A DNA stretch of 64,000 nucleotides from Hyphomicrobiales bacterium (lineage in GTDB: Bacteria > Pseudomonadota > Alphaproteobacteria > Rhizobiales > Rhizobiaceae): the NCBI GenBank assembly GCA_900466875.1, contig UBNQ01000007.1:1-64000 (forward strand), read 5' to 3'. The translations under genes were made by a program, and so were the position numbers. Positions 54,766 to 63,840 of this stretch are shown here, one piece after another. Numbering within the stretch: the first letter of the stretch is position 1; each line of letters starts with the position of its first letter. Below the pieces are notes generated by a model, which did no database searches, was not told where the DNA came from, and saw nothing but the letters and a program-made list of their open reading frames with translations.

Positions 54766-55643
54766 GCGCTTGCTCCATTTTTCTTGAGGGACACGAAGCG
54801 CAGCAGGCTGACACCGACAACGAGCATGATGAAGACGATGGTAATGGCCGCGGCATGACCGCTGCGGAAGAACTCGAAGCCTTCTGCGTAGATCGTGTAG
54901 AGCAGCACTTCGGTCGCCTTGTTGGGACCGCCTTGGGTCAGCGCATGCACCGTGTCGAAGACCTGGAACGAGCGGATAACGGAGGTGACGGCGACGAAGA
55001 TGGTCACGGGTGCCAGCAGCGGCCATGTGATCAGCTTGAACCTCGCCCAAGCATTCGGCGTGCCATCCATTTCGGCCGCGTCATAGAGATCGCGCGGGAT
55101 GGCGGAGAGACCGGCCATAAACAGGACCATGTTGAAACCAAAACTCTGCCAGATGCCGATGATCGCGAGCACGTAGAGCGCGATCCCGCCGTCCTTCAGC
55201 CAGTTATGCGGAGCAAACCCCAGCGCCTTCATCGTAGCGTTGACGATACCGAAGCTCGGATGCAGCATGAATTCCCAGACCACGGCCATGGCAAGAAGGC
55301 TCGCCATGACGGGCAGGAAGAAAGCGGTGCGATAGAAGGATCGCAGCGAAGTGCCGGCATCGATCAGAAGCGCGCTGACAAGGCCGAGCAACATCGAGCC
55401 CGGCACCACGACGGCTGAATAGATCAGCGTGTTGCTCAAAGACTTCCAGAAGGTTGAATCGCCTGCCAACGCCCTGAAATTTCCAAGCCCGACGAACCGC
55501 AGGCTGCGGTCGCCTAGCTGGTAGTCGGTAAAGGCCAGCACGAAGATCGAGGAGAGCGGCGCGATCAGGAAAAGGAGCGCCAACACGGATGCGGGCGCGA
55601 TGAGGGCGAGGCCGGCGCGGCTCTGGCTGGCGGAAAGGCTCAT
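54762..55643 (-). CDS. Carbohydrate ABC permease (UgpA / MalF type)
   Basis: 293 aa, six hydrophobic segments (IAPASVLALLFLIAPL at the start) and the coupling motif DLYDAAEMDGTPNAWARFKLITWP. It overlaps the ATPase stop and the next permease start, so four genes are translationally linked. Confidence 0.9.
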   Translation of the reverse strand: MSLSASQSRAGLALIAPASVLALLFLIAPLSSIFVLAFTDYQLGDRSLRFVGLGNFRALAGDSTFWKSLSNTLIYSAVVVPGSMLLGLVSALLIDAGTSLRSFYRTAFFLPVMASLLAMAVVWEFMLHPSFGIVNATMKALGFAPHNWLKDGGIALYVLAIIGIWQSFGFNMVLFMAGLSAIPRDLYDAAEMDGTPNAWARFKLITWPLLAPVTIFVAVTSVIRSFQVFDTVHALTQGGPNKATEVLLYTIYAEGFEFFRSGHAAAITIVFIMLVVGVSLLRFVSLKKNGASA

Positions 55644-56758
55644 CGGCCGCCCTCCAGCCGAAAGGCACCGGCGATGCGTCTGTTGTCGCTGCCGAAAACA
55701 TGCAGACGCGTCTCGTCCAGGCGGATGCCGACCTTGTCACCAATCGCCGGGCGAATGCCGGCCGGATCGCAACGCACGATGACGAGATCACCGTTCACTG
55801 TCGTCACCTGAACGAACAGGTCTGCACCGAGATTCTCGATATGGTGGATGGTGCCGCCAAGCGGAGCCTCAACCTCACCTGCAAGCCGCGCCGCTTCCGG
55901 CCTAAAAGCTGCATGCACGGGATTGCTGGCGGTATCTATGGAGGTGAGCGACAGAGCGCCATTTTCTGACATCGCCGCCTGCAGGACGTTGATTTTCGGG
56001 CTGCCGATGAACTCGGCGACACGCAGATCCTGCGGCATCTGATAGATCTGGTCTGGCGTATCGACCTGAAGGATTTCACCGCCCATCATCACCGCAATGC
56101 GATCCGACATCGTCATCGCCTCGGCCTGATCGTGCGTGACATAGATGAAGGTGGAGCCCAACTGGCGGTGAAGCGCAGCGATCTCGCCCCTCGCCTGCAC
56201 ACGCATCTTGGCGTCAAGATTGGAAAGCGGCTCGTCCATCAGGAAGGCGCTCGGCTTGCGAACCATGGCGCGGGCAAGCGCTACACGCTGGCGCTGTCCG
56301 CCGGAAAGTGCCGCCGGTTTGCGGTCCTTCAACATGGAGATGGACAGCGCATCGCATACCTTCGCCACCTCTTCGGCAATTTCCTCGCGTTTTGCCCTGC
56401 CGGACGGGAGAAGTCCTCCGACCAACGAACGCTCGGTCGTATTGAGGCGCCGCATAAGCAATGGCACGGCAATGTTTTCTGCCACCGTCAGATGCGGATA
56501 GAGAGCGTAGGACTGAAAGACCATGGCGAGATCGCGGTCGCGTGGTCGCATCCGGTCGACAACGGTGCCATCGAGCAGAATATTACCATCGCTCTGTTGT
56601 TCCAGCCCCGCGATAATACGCAGCAATGTGGACTTGCCGCAGCCGGACGGGCCGACCAGAGAGATGAATTCGCCATCGCGGATATCCAGATCGACGCCCT
56701 TGAGAACCTGGGTTTCCCCGAATGTCTTCGCGACAGATCTGATGTTTACGCCGGCCAT
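55640..56758 (-). CDS. Carbohydrate ABC ATPase (UgpC / MalK type)
   Basis: 372 aa. Walker [10 protein letters not shown], signature [15 protein letters not shown], Walker [12 protein letters not shown], switch YVTHDQAEAM, and a MalK-type C-terminal regulatory domain (about 240-372). Here the ATPase is the first gene of the operon, unlike the Ugp-like unit at 28820, where it is near the end. The LysR gene at 56887 is divergent across 128 bases. Confidence 0.92.
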   Translation of the reverse strand: MAGVNIRSVAKTFGETQVLKGVDLDIRDGEFISLVGPSGCGKSTLLRIIAGLEQQSDGNILLDGTVVDRMRPRDRDLAMVFQSYALYPHLTVAENIAVPLLMRRLNTTERSLVGGLLPSGRAKREEIAEEVAKVCDALSISMLKDRKPAALSGGQRQRVALARAMVRKPSAFLMDEPLSNLDAKMRVQARGEIAALHRQLGSTFIYVTHDQAEAMTMSDRIAVMMGGEILQVDTPDQIYQMPQDLRVAEFIGSPKINVLQAAMSENGALSLTSIDTASNPVHAAFRPEAARLAGEVEAPLGGTIHHIENLGADLFVQVTTVNGDLVIVRCDPAGIRPAIGDKVGIRLDETRLHVFGSDNRRIAGAFRLEGGR

Positions 56759-56886
56759 GATTGAAGTCCTGAAAGTTCATTCGATGGCCGGGGAGGTATT
56801 TCATAAATTTTACATCCGAATGACGCATTATAAATTCAATTTATACCGCCCATCAGATTACCATTCATCGGAAGCAACCGTCTGCC

Positions 56887-57759
56887 ATGCGCTCCAAGCT
56901 CAGTTACGCCCAGTTGCGTGCGTTCAACGCCGTGGCAAAGGAAGGCAGTTTTTCGTCTGCCGCCCGCCGCCTCGGGCTCAGCCAGCCCGCTGTCACGGCA
57001 CAGGTGAAGGCGATGGAACAGAGCTACGGCGTGCTTCTGTTCGAGCGCAGAGGCGACGGCGCGAGAATGACGTCGCTGGCCAAATCGCTGTTCCAGGAAA
57101 CTCGGGAGCTGAACGTCATCGAGGAGGTTGCTGCCGACATCCTCGGTTCGTCGAGTGCGCTGAAAACAGGGGAGCTCAATGTCATGTGTGGCGCCCCCAA
57201 TCCGGCCATGGCTCTGCTCTCGGAATTCCGTCGCCACTATCCCGGTGTCAGGATCAATGCGAGCTTCGGCAACTGGCATCAGGTGACGACGGCGCTTTAC
57301 GAACAGCGTTGCGATGCGATCATCCTGACTGGCGTCCCGGAGGATGAGGCGCTTAACCGGGTGGCCTATATGGAGCAGCGCCCCATCGCACTCGTTCCCG
57401 CCAGACATGCGCTCGCGGTTCGCGGCAAACCGATATCGTTGCATGAACTAGCCGATCAATCGCTGATATTCCGCACGGAACATTCTCTGACACAGACGGC
57501 GGTGAACCGCGCGATGAAGGTTGCCGGTCTTGATCTGGAGCCGGCGTTACGTCTTGGTGAACGCGAGGCTGTCTATGAGGCCGTACTGCAAGGCCTGGGT
57601 ATCGGTTTCATGTTCGAACTCGCCGTAACTCGCGACGACCCCGCCGTCTTGCGCCTTCCCATCGTTGAGATCGAGGAGACATTTGTAGAACATGTCGCGT
57701 GTCTCGCACGAAACATGCGCCGCAGAGAAGTTCGCGCGCTTATGGCGCTCGTAGGCTGA
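56887..57759 (+). CDS. LysR-family regulator of the second ABC operon
   Basis: 290 aa. Helix-turn-helix YAQLRAFNAVAKEGSFSSAARRLGLSQPAVTAQVKAMEQ, then effector domain. The first part resembles regulators of phosphonate (2-aminoethylphosphonate) utilisation described in rhizobia and other proteobacteria, which would make the transported compound a phosphonate or phosphoester; this is tentative. Divergent from the ATPase gene with an AT-rich intergenic region. Confidence 0.88.
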   Translation: MRSKLSYAQLRAFNAVAKEGSFSSAARRLGLSQPAVTAQVKAMEQSYGVLLFERRGDGARMTSLAKSLFQETRELNVIEEVAADILGSSSALKTGELNVMCGAPNPAMALLSEFRRHYPGVRINASFGNWHQVTTALYEQRCDAIILTGVPEDEALNRVAYMEQRPIALVPARHALAVRGKPISLHELADQSLIFRTEHSLTQTAVNRAMKVAGLDLEPALRLGEREAVYEAVLQGLGIGFMFELAVTRDDPAVLRLPIVEIEETFVEHVACLARNMRRREVRALMALVG

Positions 57760-57785
57760 GAATATCTCGTCATAGATACAAGTGA

Positions 57786-57813
57786 GGTCTTGAGCGGATA
57801 CGAACTTACGACC
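57786..57813 (+). repeat. tRNA 3'-half-like repeat, copy 8
   Basis: Core GGTCTTGAGCGGATACGAACT... in pieces GGTCTTGAGCGG and ATACGAACT then TACGACC, 27 bases after the LysR stop. The T-loop C/G positions have begun to decay (GAACT instead of GAACC). Confidence 0.5.
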
Positions 57814-57844
57814 TGCAGTTTCCTGAGTAGCGCCATCACACTGA

Positions 57845-57875
57845 ATATCCAAGTAGTGCGCTATATCTTGGATAT
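57845..57875. repeat. Inverted repeat in the gap before the GMC gene
   Basis: ATATCCAAG and CTTGGATAT are perfect 9-base arms around 13 bases, located downstream of both convergent genes (LysR and GMC). No T run; role unknown. Confidence 0.5.
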
Positions 57876-57978
57876 AATACGGAGTGCCAAACGCTCCTGA
57901 CGACATGCGACTACGTGATGGTCCAGTTCGGAAACTTAGCGCCATGCAAAACACGGCGCTAGATCTCAAATGTCAGGA

Positions 57979-59610
57979 TCAGACGGACTGAACGACGGGC
58001 TCGCGCTGAAGTTTCAGGCCATGTGAATTGTCGATTAGTTCTGCCGCCCGCTCACCGATGACAACACAGGGTGCCATTGTATTGCCAGTCGTAATCCGCG
58101 GCATGATCGAGGCGTCCGCAATGCGAAGGCCCTCGATGCCATAGACCTTGAGTTCATTGTCGACCACCGACATGTTGTCTCGTCCCATCTTGGCGGTGGA
58201 GGTTTGATGCCAGTAGGTAACGGCCGAGCGTCGAATGAAATCGATCTTGCCTGATCTGTCACGCGCACCTGGAGCTGTTTCACCTATCACCAGCGGGGAA
58301 AATCCCTCGCTGTTTCCGAGCTCCCGGCACAACTCGACTGCGGCCAGAGCGGCGGCCATGTCCTCCGGCTCGCTGAGGGAGTTCGGCTCGATCAGGATAG
58401 GATCGTTCATATCAGGACCAGAGAGACGTAACCGACCGCGGCTTTTCGGCTGGGCAAGACCATTGAACATCGTCCAGCCGTGCTCCGGCGTTTCAAGGCC
58501 GGTCTCAAGCGGCGACGGAACTGCGAACTCCAACTGGCACTGCAGGATGTCGGGCTGAGATAGACGCGCATCACTCTTCCAGTAAAGATTCGCTTCGCAG
58601 CCGCTACCGCCGACTGCTTCAGGCTTTCGATAGGCCCATGTGCAGCCGAAAGCGAGATGATCCTGGTGATTTCGACCGACACCCGGCAGATGCTGCACAA
58701 CCGGAATGCCATGCAATCGCAGTTCATCCTCTGGGCCGATACCGGACTGCATGAGGACCTTCGGCGTATTGATGGCCCCAAGCGAGAGCACCGTTTCGCA
58801 ATGTGCCAGGAAGAAGCGCTGCCGGCCGTCGATGACGGCTTCCACTCCTCTCACCCGCTTACCATCAAGGATGAGGCGGGTTATCAGCGCATCGGTTATC
58901 ACCGTCAGATTTTGCTTCGACAGCAGTGGACGAACATAGGAGTCGAATACCGATTCCCGCTTGCCATCACGGATCCGCAGCTCAGCGATGGATGCACCAC
59001 CGGCACCCTCCATCATCTCGCCGTTCGTTGAAGCAAACACTGGGACGCCGATAGCTGACGCAGCACTCAACAGAGCCTCCGCCACGGGCTGTGGAGACCG
59101 AGGCTGCGCAACATATGCAGGTCCGCCTATGCCGCGACGAAGCGGATCCGACGCACCCTGCCAATCCTCGATCCGTCGATAATATCGGAGGATCGACTCA
59201 TAACCCCAGGCGTGATCGCCTGCCTCTGCGGCAAAATGATTCCAGTCTTCCGAATGCCCTCTCGCCCAGACCATGACGTTGATGCTTGATCCGCCGCCAA
59301 GTCCCTTACCCATGCTGAGAGGAAGGCGCCGGCCATTCAAGCCAGGTGCCGGTTGCCCGGTAAAGCCCCAGTCCCGGCTGGAACCGAGATTGAGGGGCCA
59401 CTGCGCAGGATTTGATACGGTTTCGGATTGATCATCGCCACCCGCTTCAAGCAACAGCACGCTGGCGTTTTCATTTTCTGCCAGCCGTGCAGCGACGACC
59501 GAGCCGCTTGACCCGGCGCCGCAGATGATGAAGTCGAAGACATCGCAAGCCACGTTCCGCGAACGTGGCGCATCTTCAGTTGGATTCTGGTCATGGGTCG
59601 ACAGTTCCAC
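57979..59610 (-). CDS. GMC-family FAD oxidoreductase (choline / alcohol dehydrogenase-like)
   Basis: 543 aa. FAD motif FIICGAGSSGSVVAARLAE, GMC signature 1 GKGLGGGSSINVMVWARG, signature 2 region LSLGAINTPKVLMQSGIG, and the C-terminal YWHQTSTAKMG with TGNTMAPCVV give the catalytic His-Asn pair. The N-terminal 25 residues precede the FAD domain without a signal peptide. Oxidises an alcohol, possibly a polyol or aromatic alcohol. Stands alone, between a convergent LysR and a same-strand hydrolase. Confidence 0.92.
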   Translation of the reverse strand: MELSTHDQNPTEDAPRSRNVACDVFDFIICGAGSSGSVVAARLAENENASVLLLEAGGDDQSETVSNPAQWPLNLGSSRDWGFTGQPAPGLNGRRLPLSMGKGLGGGSSINVMVWARGHSEDWNHFAAEAGDHAWGYESILRYYRRIEDWQGASDPLRRGIGGPAYVAQPRSPQPVAEALLSAASAIGVPVFASTNGEMMEGAGGASIAELRIRDGKRESVFDSYVRPLLSKQNLTVITDALITRLILDGKRVRGVEAVIDGRQRFFLAHCETVLSLGAINTPKVLMQSGIGPEDELRLHGIPVVQHLPGVGRNHQDHLAFGCTWAYRKPEAVGGSGCEANLYWKSDARLSQPDILQCQLEFAVPSPLETGLETPEHGWTMFNGLAQPKSRGRLRLSGPDMNDPILIEPNSLSEPEDMAAALAAVELCRELGNSEGFSPLVIGETAPGARDRSGKIDFIRRSAVTYWHQTSTAKMGRDNMSVVDNELKVYGIEGLRIADASIMPRITTGNTMAPCVVIGERAAELIDNSHGLKLQREPVVQSV

Positions 59611-59757
59611 GTGAGTTCCTCCGTGAATTATTTCAGGTGAATTTGCAGATGCCTGGGTCGCATGAGGCGGGGGAGTACCCCGATTTGGATCAGGGATCCG
59701 GCGTGCTGCCGATATCTCGCTTCTGCCAAAGGCGAGCCGTCTAAAGAAGTTTTGGCG

Positions 59758-59794
59758 GCGCTATCGGGAGGGTGCTCGACCGCCCCGATAGCGC
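59758..59794 (-). terminator. Hairpin after the alpha/beta hydrolase gene
   Basis: GCGCTATCGGG and CCCGATAGCGC are perfect 11-base arms, starting 9 bases after the hydrolase stop on the minus strand. It is followed by CGCCAAAACTT, not a T run, so termination is likely but imperfect. Confidence 0.6.
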
Positions 59795-59802
59795 GAAGTC
59801 GA

Positions 59803-60597
59803 TCACTGATTTCTGGCCGACGCTGTCTTGGCTGCCTGATCAATGGTATCGGCGATGACCGCTGGCTGCGTCGTGAAGAGAGCGTGGCTCGCTGATACCT
59901 TGGTGATCTTCGCACCGATGCGCTCAGCCATATGGATCAGCATAGCCTGATCGAAGGCCTTGTCTTCGGTGGCGATAACCGCCCAGCTTGGCTTGCTACG
60001 CCATGCGGCGTTTTCGAGCTTGGTGCCGAAGGCTGACATATTGATCGGGACCTGTGCATCCCTCATGAATGCGACATCCGCATCGCTGACGTCATGCGCG
60101 AACCCGGCCTTGAACTTTTCCCGGCTGACATATCCAAAGCCGTCCTTCGTCGTCTCGATGACGAACTCCGACGCAGGAGCAAATCCCTCATATTGCTGGG
60201 CCGTCGTTTCGCCGGCGTCCGGGGAAAGTGCGGAGACATAGACGAGGCCTGCAACCTTCTGATCGATACCGGCCTCGGTGATGACGGTACCGCCCCAGGA
60301 ATGCCCGACGAGAATGACCGGACCGTCCTGCCGCTCAAGTGCACGAGCGGTCGCGGCAACGTCATCCGCGAGAGACGTCAGCGGGTTCTGGACGATGGTA
60401 ACGCGATAACCGCGCTTGGTCAGATTGTCGTACACACCCTTCCAGCCGGAGCCGTCCGCGAAAGCTCCATGAACGAGGACAACATTTCTGACGGACTGGT
60501 CCTGAGGAATGGTGTCGGTGGAGTTTGCCGGCATAGCGGCAGTCAGTGCGGCTGCGGCTGCGATTGCAGCGACGGTAGTCGTGGTCTTGCGTGTCAT
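59803..60597 (-). CDS. Exported alpha/beta hydrolase
   Basis: 264 aa with signal peptide (TTVAAIAAAAALTAAMPANS). Oxyanion motif VLVHGAFADGSGW, nucleophile elbow VGHSWGG (Ser about 98), acid in ATEDKAFDQ and base in SASHALFTTQP. This is the EstC-like / salicylate-esterase-like branch often controlled by a divergent MarR. It may remove esters of phenolic or organic-peroxide-type compounds. Divergent from the MarR gene over two palindromes. Confidence 0.88.
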   Translation of the reverse strand: MTRKTTTTVAAIAAAAALTAAMPANSTDTIPQDQSVRNVVLVHGAFADGSGWKGVYDNLTKRGYRVTIVQNPLTSLADDVAATARALERQDGPVILVGHSWGGTVITEAGIDQKVAGLVYVSALSPDAGETTAQQYEGFAPASEFVIETTKDGFGYVSREKFKAGFAHDVSDADVAFMRDAQVPINMSAFGTKLENAAWRSKPSWAVIATEDKAFDQAMLIHMAERIGAKITKVSASHALFTTQPAVIADTIDQAAKTASARNQ

Positions 60598-60618
60598 GCC
60601 CTTCTCCTTTTCTAAATT

Positions 60619-60639
60619 GCGATAAATGTTATCGCGATA
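60619..60639. promoter_or_regulatory. Candidate MarR operator 1
   Basis: GCGATAA-ATG-TTATCGC (60619-60635) overlaps the perfect palindrome TATCGCGATA (60630-60639). It lies about 22 bases upstream of the hydrolase start. Confidence 0.65.
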
Positions 60640-60682
60640 TGAGTAAGCTGCCAGATGTCGATGTTCGCGTCAACATAATTAT

Positions 60683-60692
60683 TATCGCGATA
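60683..60692. promoter_or_regulatory. Candidate MarR operator 2
   Basis: Second copy of TATCGCGATA, 53 bases from the first and 50 bases before the MarR start. Two identical palindromes in one divergent gap indicate joint control of the hydrolase and the regulator. Confidence 0.65.
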
Positions 60693-60742
60693 TTGTTTTT
60701 CGTCGTTTGAGGCGTTACCTTTTACAAGAACAGGAGCTCAGA

Positions 60743-61210
60743 ATGACCGAAAGCCACAATGACCCACCGCCCTTGCACGACCAGCTTTGCTACGCGATCT
60801 ACACCGCCGGCATTGCAATCCAGCGGGCATACAAGCCCCTTCTCGATGTACTGGGCCTGACATACCCGCAATATCTCGTACTGAACGTTCTGTGGAGCGA
60901 AGATGGACAGACGGTCGGCGCTATTGCCAATGCCCTTGCCCTGGAATCCAGCACCCTGACACCGCTCCTGAAGCGACTTGAGACCGCCGGCTTGCTGCGC
61001 AGGACACGAAACCTGAGCAACGAGCGGCAGGTCGTCATCGCCTTGACCGACGAAGGCTGTGCCTTGCAGCACAGGGCGGGCTGCCTCAGCGACACTTTGC
61101 TCGAGGCATCGACCCAGACGCCAAACGAACTAGCGTCTCTCAACCGCGATGTCCGCCACCTGCGCAATGCGATCTATTCCCAGATCGGCGGGTGGGATGC
61201 ACCCGCCTGA
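60743..61210 (+). CDS. MarR-family regulator, OhrR-like
   Basis: 155 aa from the ATG at 60743. HDQLCYAIYTAGIAIQRAYKPLLDVLGLTYPQYLVLNVLW with a cysteine near residue 16 is the OhrR pattern, in which oxidation of that Cys by organic hydroperoxide releases DNA. Winged helix: ANALALESSTLTPLLKRLETAGLLRR. Divergent from the exported hydrolase over TATCGCGATA repeats. Response to peroxide versus a phenolic ligand is not decided by sequence. Confidence 0.9.
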   Translation: MTESHNDPPPLHDQLCYAIYTAGIAIQRAYKPLLDVLGLTYPQYLVLNVLWSEDGQTVGAIANALALESSTLTPLLKRLETAGLLRRTRNLSNERQVVIALTDEGCALQHRAGCLSDTLLEASTQTPNELASLNRDVRHLRNAIYSQIGGWDAPA

Positions 61211-61238
61211 GCTACGATGGTGTCCATGGCCTGAATGC

Positions 61239-62018
61239 TCAAGCGGTCGGAACGGTCCCACCATCGATCACATGCTCCGTGCCCGTGATCGACGATGCTC
61301 GATCCGATGCAAGGAACGCGATCAGGTCAGCCACCTCTTCTGGTGCGGCTGGTCGCCCCAGCGGTATGCCGCCGAGCGAGGTCATGATCACCTGCACCGC
61401 AGCGTCGTAGTCAATGCCAGCTTCCTCTGCTATCCGCAGGGCTAGACCGTTGGTTCCCGGATCGGCGATCCAGCCGGGTGAAACCCGCACCACCCGCACA
61501 CCTTTCGGAGAGACCTCCTTGGAGATGCTCTTGCTGTAGGTGTTGAGTGCGCCCTTGGCCGATGCATAGCCAGTCGTCGCCTCCGGTAGCGGAAGTCGGT
61601 TCTGAATCGAGGTGACGTGGATTACGACGCCGCTTCCCTGCGCGATCATGCCGGGGATGAGAGCGCGATCCAGTCTGATAGCCGGAAAGAAATTAAGGTC
61701 GAATTCCTTTTCCCACTCCTCGTCGGTTAGCGCAGCGAAGCCACCCGAGGGGGCCGAGGAGCCACCCAGCACGTTCACGAGGATATCGATCCCTCCGAGT
61801 TCACGCTGTACCGCGTCGACGACGGTCTCTACCCCGCGCTTGGTGGTCAGATCGGCTTCGACGAACACTGCGCCGGAGAAGTTCGTCGGCATCTTGCGAG
61901 CGGTGGTCAGCACACGGGCACCGAGTTCCTTGAATAGCGCCACCGTTGCAGCGCCCGCACCGGACGTGCCGCCTGTGATCAGGGCACGACGCCCCTGCAA
62001 GCTGAGAAACTGTGTCAT
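61239..62018 (-). CDS. Short-chain dehydrogenase/reductase
   Basis: 259 aa. [20 protein letters not shown] nucleotide motif, VNVLGGSS in place of NNAG, catalytic YASAK and Ser of VTSIQN, C-terminal [11 protein letters not shown]. Start overlaps the stop of the NTF2-like gene (4 bases), so the two act together; the LysR at 62484 is divergent. Substrate unknown. Confidence 0.9.
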   Translation of the reverse strand: MTQFLSLQGRRALITGGTSGAGAATVALFKELGARVLTTARKMPTNFSGAVFVEADLTTKRGVETVVDAVQRELGGIDILVNVLGGSSAPSGGFAALTDEEWEKEFDLNFFPAIRLDRALIPGMIAQGSGVVIHVTSIQNRLPLPEATTGYASAKGALNTYSKSISKEVSPKGVRVVRVSPGWIADPGTNGLALRIAEEAGIDYDAAVQVIMTSLGGIPLGRPAAPEEVADLIAFLASDRASSITGTEHVIDGGTVPTA

Positions 62019-62344
62019 ACGGTGATCTCCAACTCAGCAACCTTTTCGTTCGCGAGAACGAAGATGAAGCGTAGGTCGATAGGGCTGCCCGGGAAATCGC
62101 CAACGGCACGGGCCGTGACCTGGCTTTTCCCGTTCTCGGTGACCATGAGGAACGGTTCCACCGTGTAGCTGTATTGCTGGGCTTCATCAGCCATCCAGGC
62201 GCGGATGGCATCACGACCTCTATGGGTCAGCCCCTTATCCTTCACGATGCCGTTTTCGGTGAATGTAGCAGCAATTGCTTCCGGGCTGCCCGTCCGGTCT
62301 GCCTCGAAATAGGCCTCGATTGCCTTCGGTAGTTTGACAGTCAT
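62015..62344 (-). CDS. SnoaL-like / NTF2-fold protein
   Basis: 109 aa from the ATG at 62344. [35 protein letters not shown] and the C-terminal [20 protein letters not shown] fit the NTF2-like cone fold. Longer frames to 62527 run into the LysR gene and are rejected. Together with the SDR it probably handles one small molecule under the divergent LysR. Confidence 0.85.
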   Translation of the reverse strand: MTVKLPKAIEAYFEADRTGSPEAIAATFTENGIVKDKGLTHRGRDAIRAWMADEAQQYSYTVEPFLMVTENGKSQVTARAVGDFPGSPIDLRFIFVLANEKVAELEITV

Positions 62345-62483
62345 CTTGGCTCTCCAATCATGTTTCCGGTCTCTGCCAACTGCGGGCCTCGGCCCAACGG
62401 GGTCGATAGGCGCCAACCTAATCCATCGCCATTGACGCGATAAGCGGGACATAATAGGATGAGACATCACGAAAAGAAGGACA

Positions 62484-63380
62484 ATGACGCGGTCTGTTCT
62501 CACTGATCTGGATGCCGTCCTGAGCATCGCACGTCACGGTTCGTTTCGGGCTGCAGCGCTCGAGCTTGGCATGTCGACGACAGCCCTCAGCAATGCCATC
62601 GCCAAGCTTGAGAGGAACCTCGGCATTCGCCTGTTCAATCGCACGACGCGTAGCGTCTCGCTCACCGATGCGGGAACGACATTCGTCGAGCGAATCGGAC
62701 CAGCTATGACCGACATCCACGATGCCATGCTCGCGGCTCAATCGCTTCAGGAGATCCCGACCGGAACATTGCGCATTAACGCTTTTGCGTCGGCAGCCCG
62801 AGAGGTAATGGCGCCGCTTATCCTCTCATTTCTGCAGCGCTATCCTCAGGTGCATATCGATCTGGTCACCGAGGGCCGGCTCGTAGACATCGTTGCGGCC
62901 GGCTTTGACATGGGCCTGAGGCCCGCCGATCTAGTGCCAAGCGACATGATAGCCCTGTCGCTTGGCCTCCACCGAAGCAATGCCGTTGTAGCATCGCCGG
63001 ATTTCCTTCGAACTCACGGGGCGCCAATCGTTCCGGCCGATTTGTACCGGTTTCGCTGCATTCGCGCCCGGCTCCCCAATAACGCACTTTTTCGTTGGCG
63101 CTTTGAAAAGGATGGAAACGCCCTCCAGATCGACGTGCAAGGCGCGATCACTCTTGACGAGCCAAGCCTTGTCAGGATAGCGGCCCAAAATGGGGTTGGG
63201 CTTGGTTACATCATGGAAGCGGATGTTCGTGAGGATATTGCGGCCGGGCGACTGGTGCGCGTTCTTGAAGACTGGACGCCCTCATTGGCCCCGCTGGCGT
63301 TGTATTACCCTGGTAGGAAGAATCCGCCCGCGGCGTTCAGCGCGTTTATTCAGGCTGCTCGCGATTTCGCAAATAAGTGA
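62484..63380 (+). CDS. LysR-family regulator of the SDR / NTF2 pair
   Basis: 298 aa. Helix-turn-helix [38 protein letters not shown], then effector domain. Divergent across 139 bases from the NTF2-like gene. Typical LysR arrangement; no effector can be named. Confidence 0.9.
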   Translation: MTRSVLTDLDAVLSIARHGSFRAAALELGMSTTALSNAIAKLERNLGIRLFNRTTRSVSLTDAGTTFVERIGPAMTDIHDAMLAAQSLQEIPTGTLRINAFASAAREVMAPLILSFLQRYPQVHIDLVTEGRLVDIVAAGFDMGLRPADLVPSDMIALSLGLHRSNAVVASPDFLRTHGAPIVPADLYRFRCIRARLPNNALFRWRFEKDGNALQIDVQGAITLDEPSLVRIAAQNGVGLGYIMEADVREDIAAGRLVRVLEDWTPSLAPLALYYPGRKNPPAAFSAFIQAARDFANK

Positions 63381-63437
63381 AGCTCTGGTGTCTAGTAGTT
63401 GCATTTGCTTGGCATGGGTGACGCGGACCGTTCTTAA

Positions 63438-63466
63438 GGTCTTGAACGGATACGAAGCTATGACCC
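63438..63466 (+). repeat. tRNA 3'-half-like repeat, copy 9
   Basis: Core GGTCTTGAACGG then ATACGAAGC then TATGACCC, 58 bases after the LysR stop. The first half is identical to copy 6. Confidence 0.5.
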
Positions 63467-63840
63467 TTCTATGCCGAGTTTCACTTAGCGCTTGATTGTC
63501 TATCCGGGAATTTGTTCCCCTCTCAAGGTGGTATCAGCGCCTATATTCGATCGTGCCTACAGGCGTTGTGAACCGCGACATGGCCCATTGCTTGTGAATA
63601 CTGTTTATAAAAATACGATAGCGCATCAACGACAGAGATGCGCTTCCAGACCTTGAACCACTGCAGCTAGCGTCGCATTCGATCGGCCGGCAAGCCCTTT
63701 CGCGGAACGAACCTCCAGATTTAACGCCGGCACTCAACAGCGCGCTTAAGGTTACGCCAACCATATCGGCGATATCAGAGGCGACGTAAAGAACCTTATA
63801 AAGACCACCCTGTAGGCTTTGATGTAAGGCAGGCAGAGCA
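63467..63840. other. 374-base gap with no supported gene
   Basis: Short frames on both strands have no binding site or recognisable product. No terminator or known promoter pattern was found before the partial gene at 63841. Confidence 0.45.

Noticed and set aside
53827-54858. Plus-strand open frame opposite the permease gene
   Set aside because: Product is a charged repeat-like sequence, a shadow of the permease.
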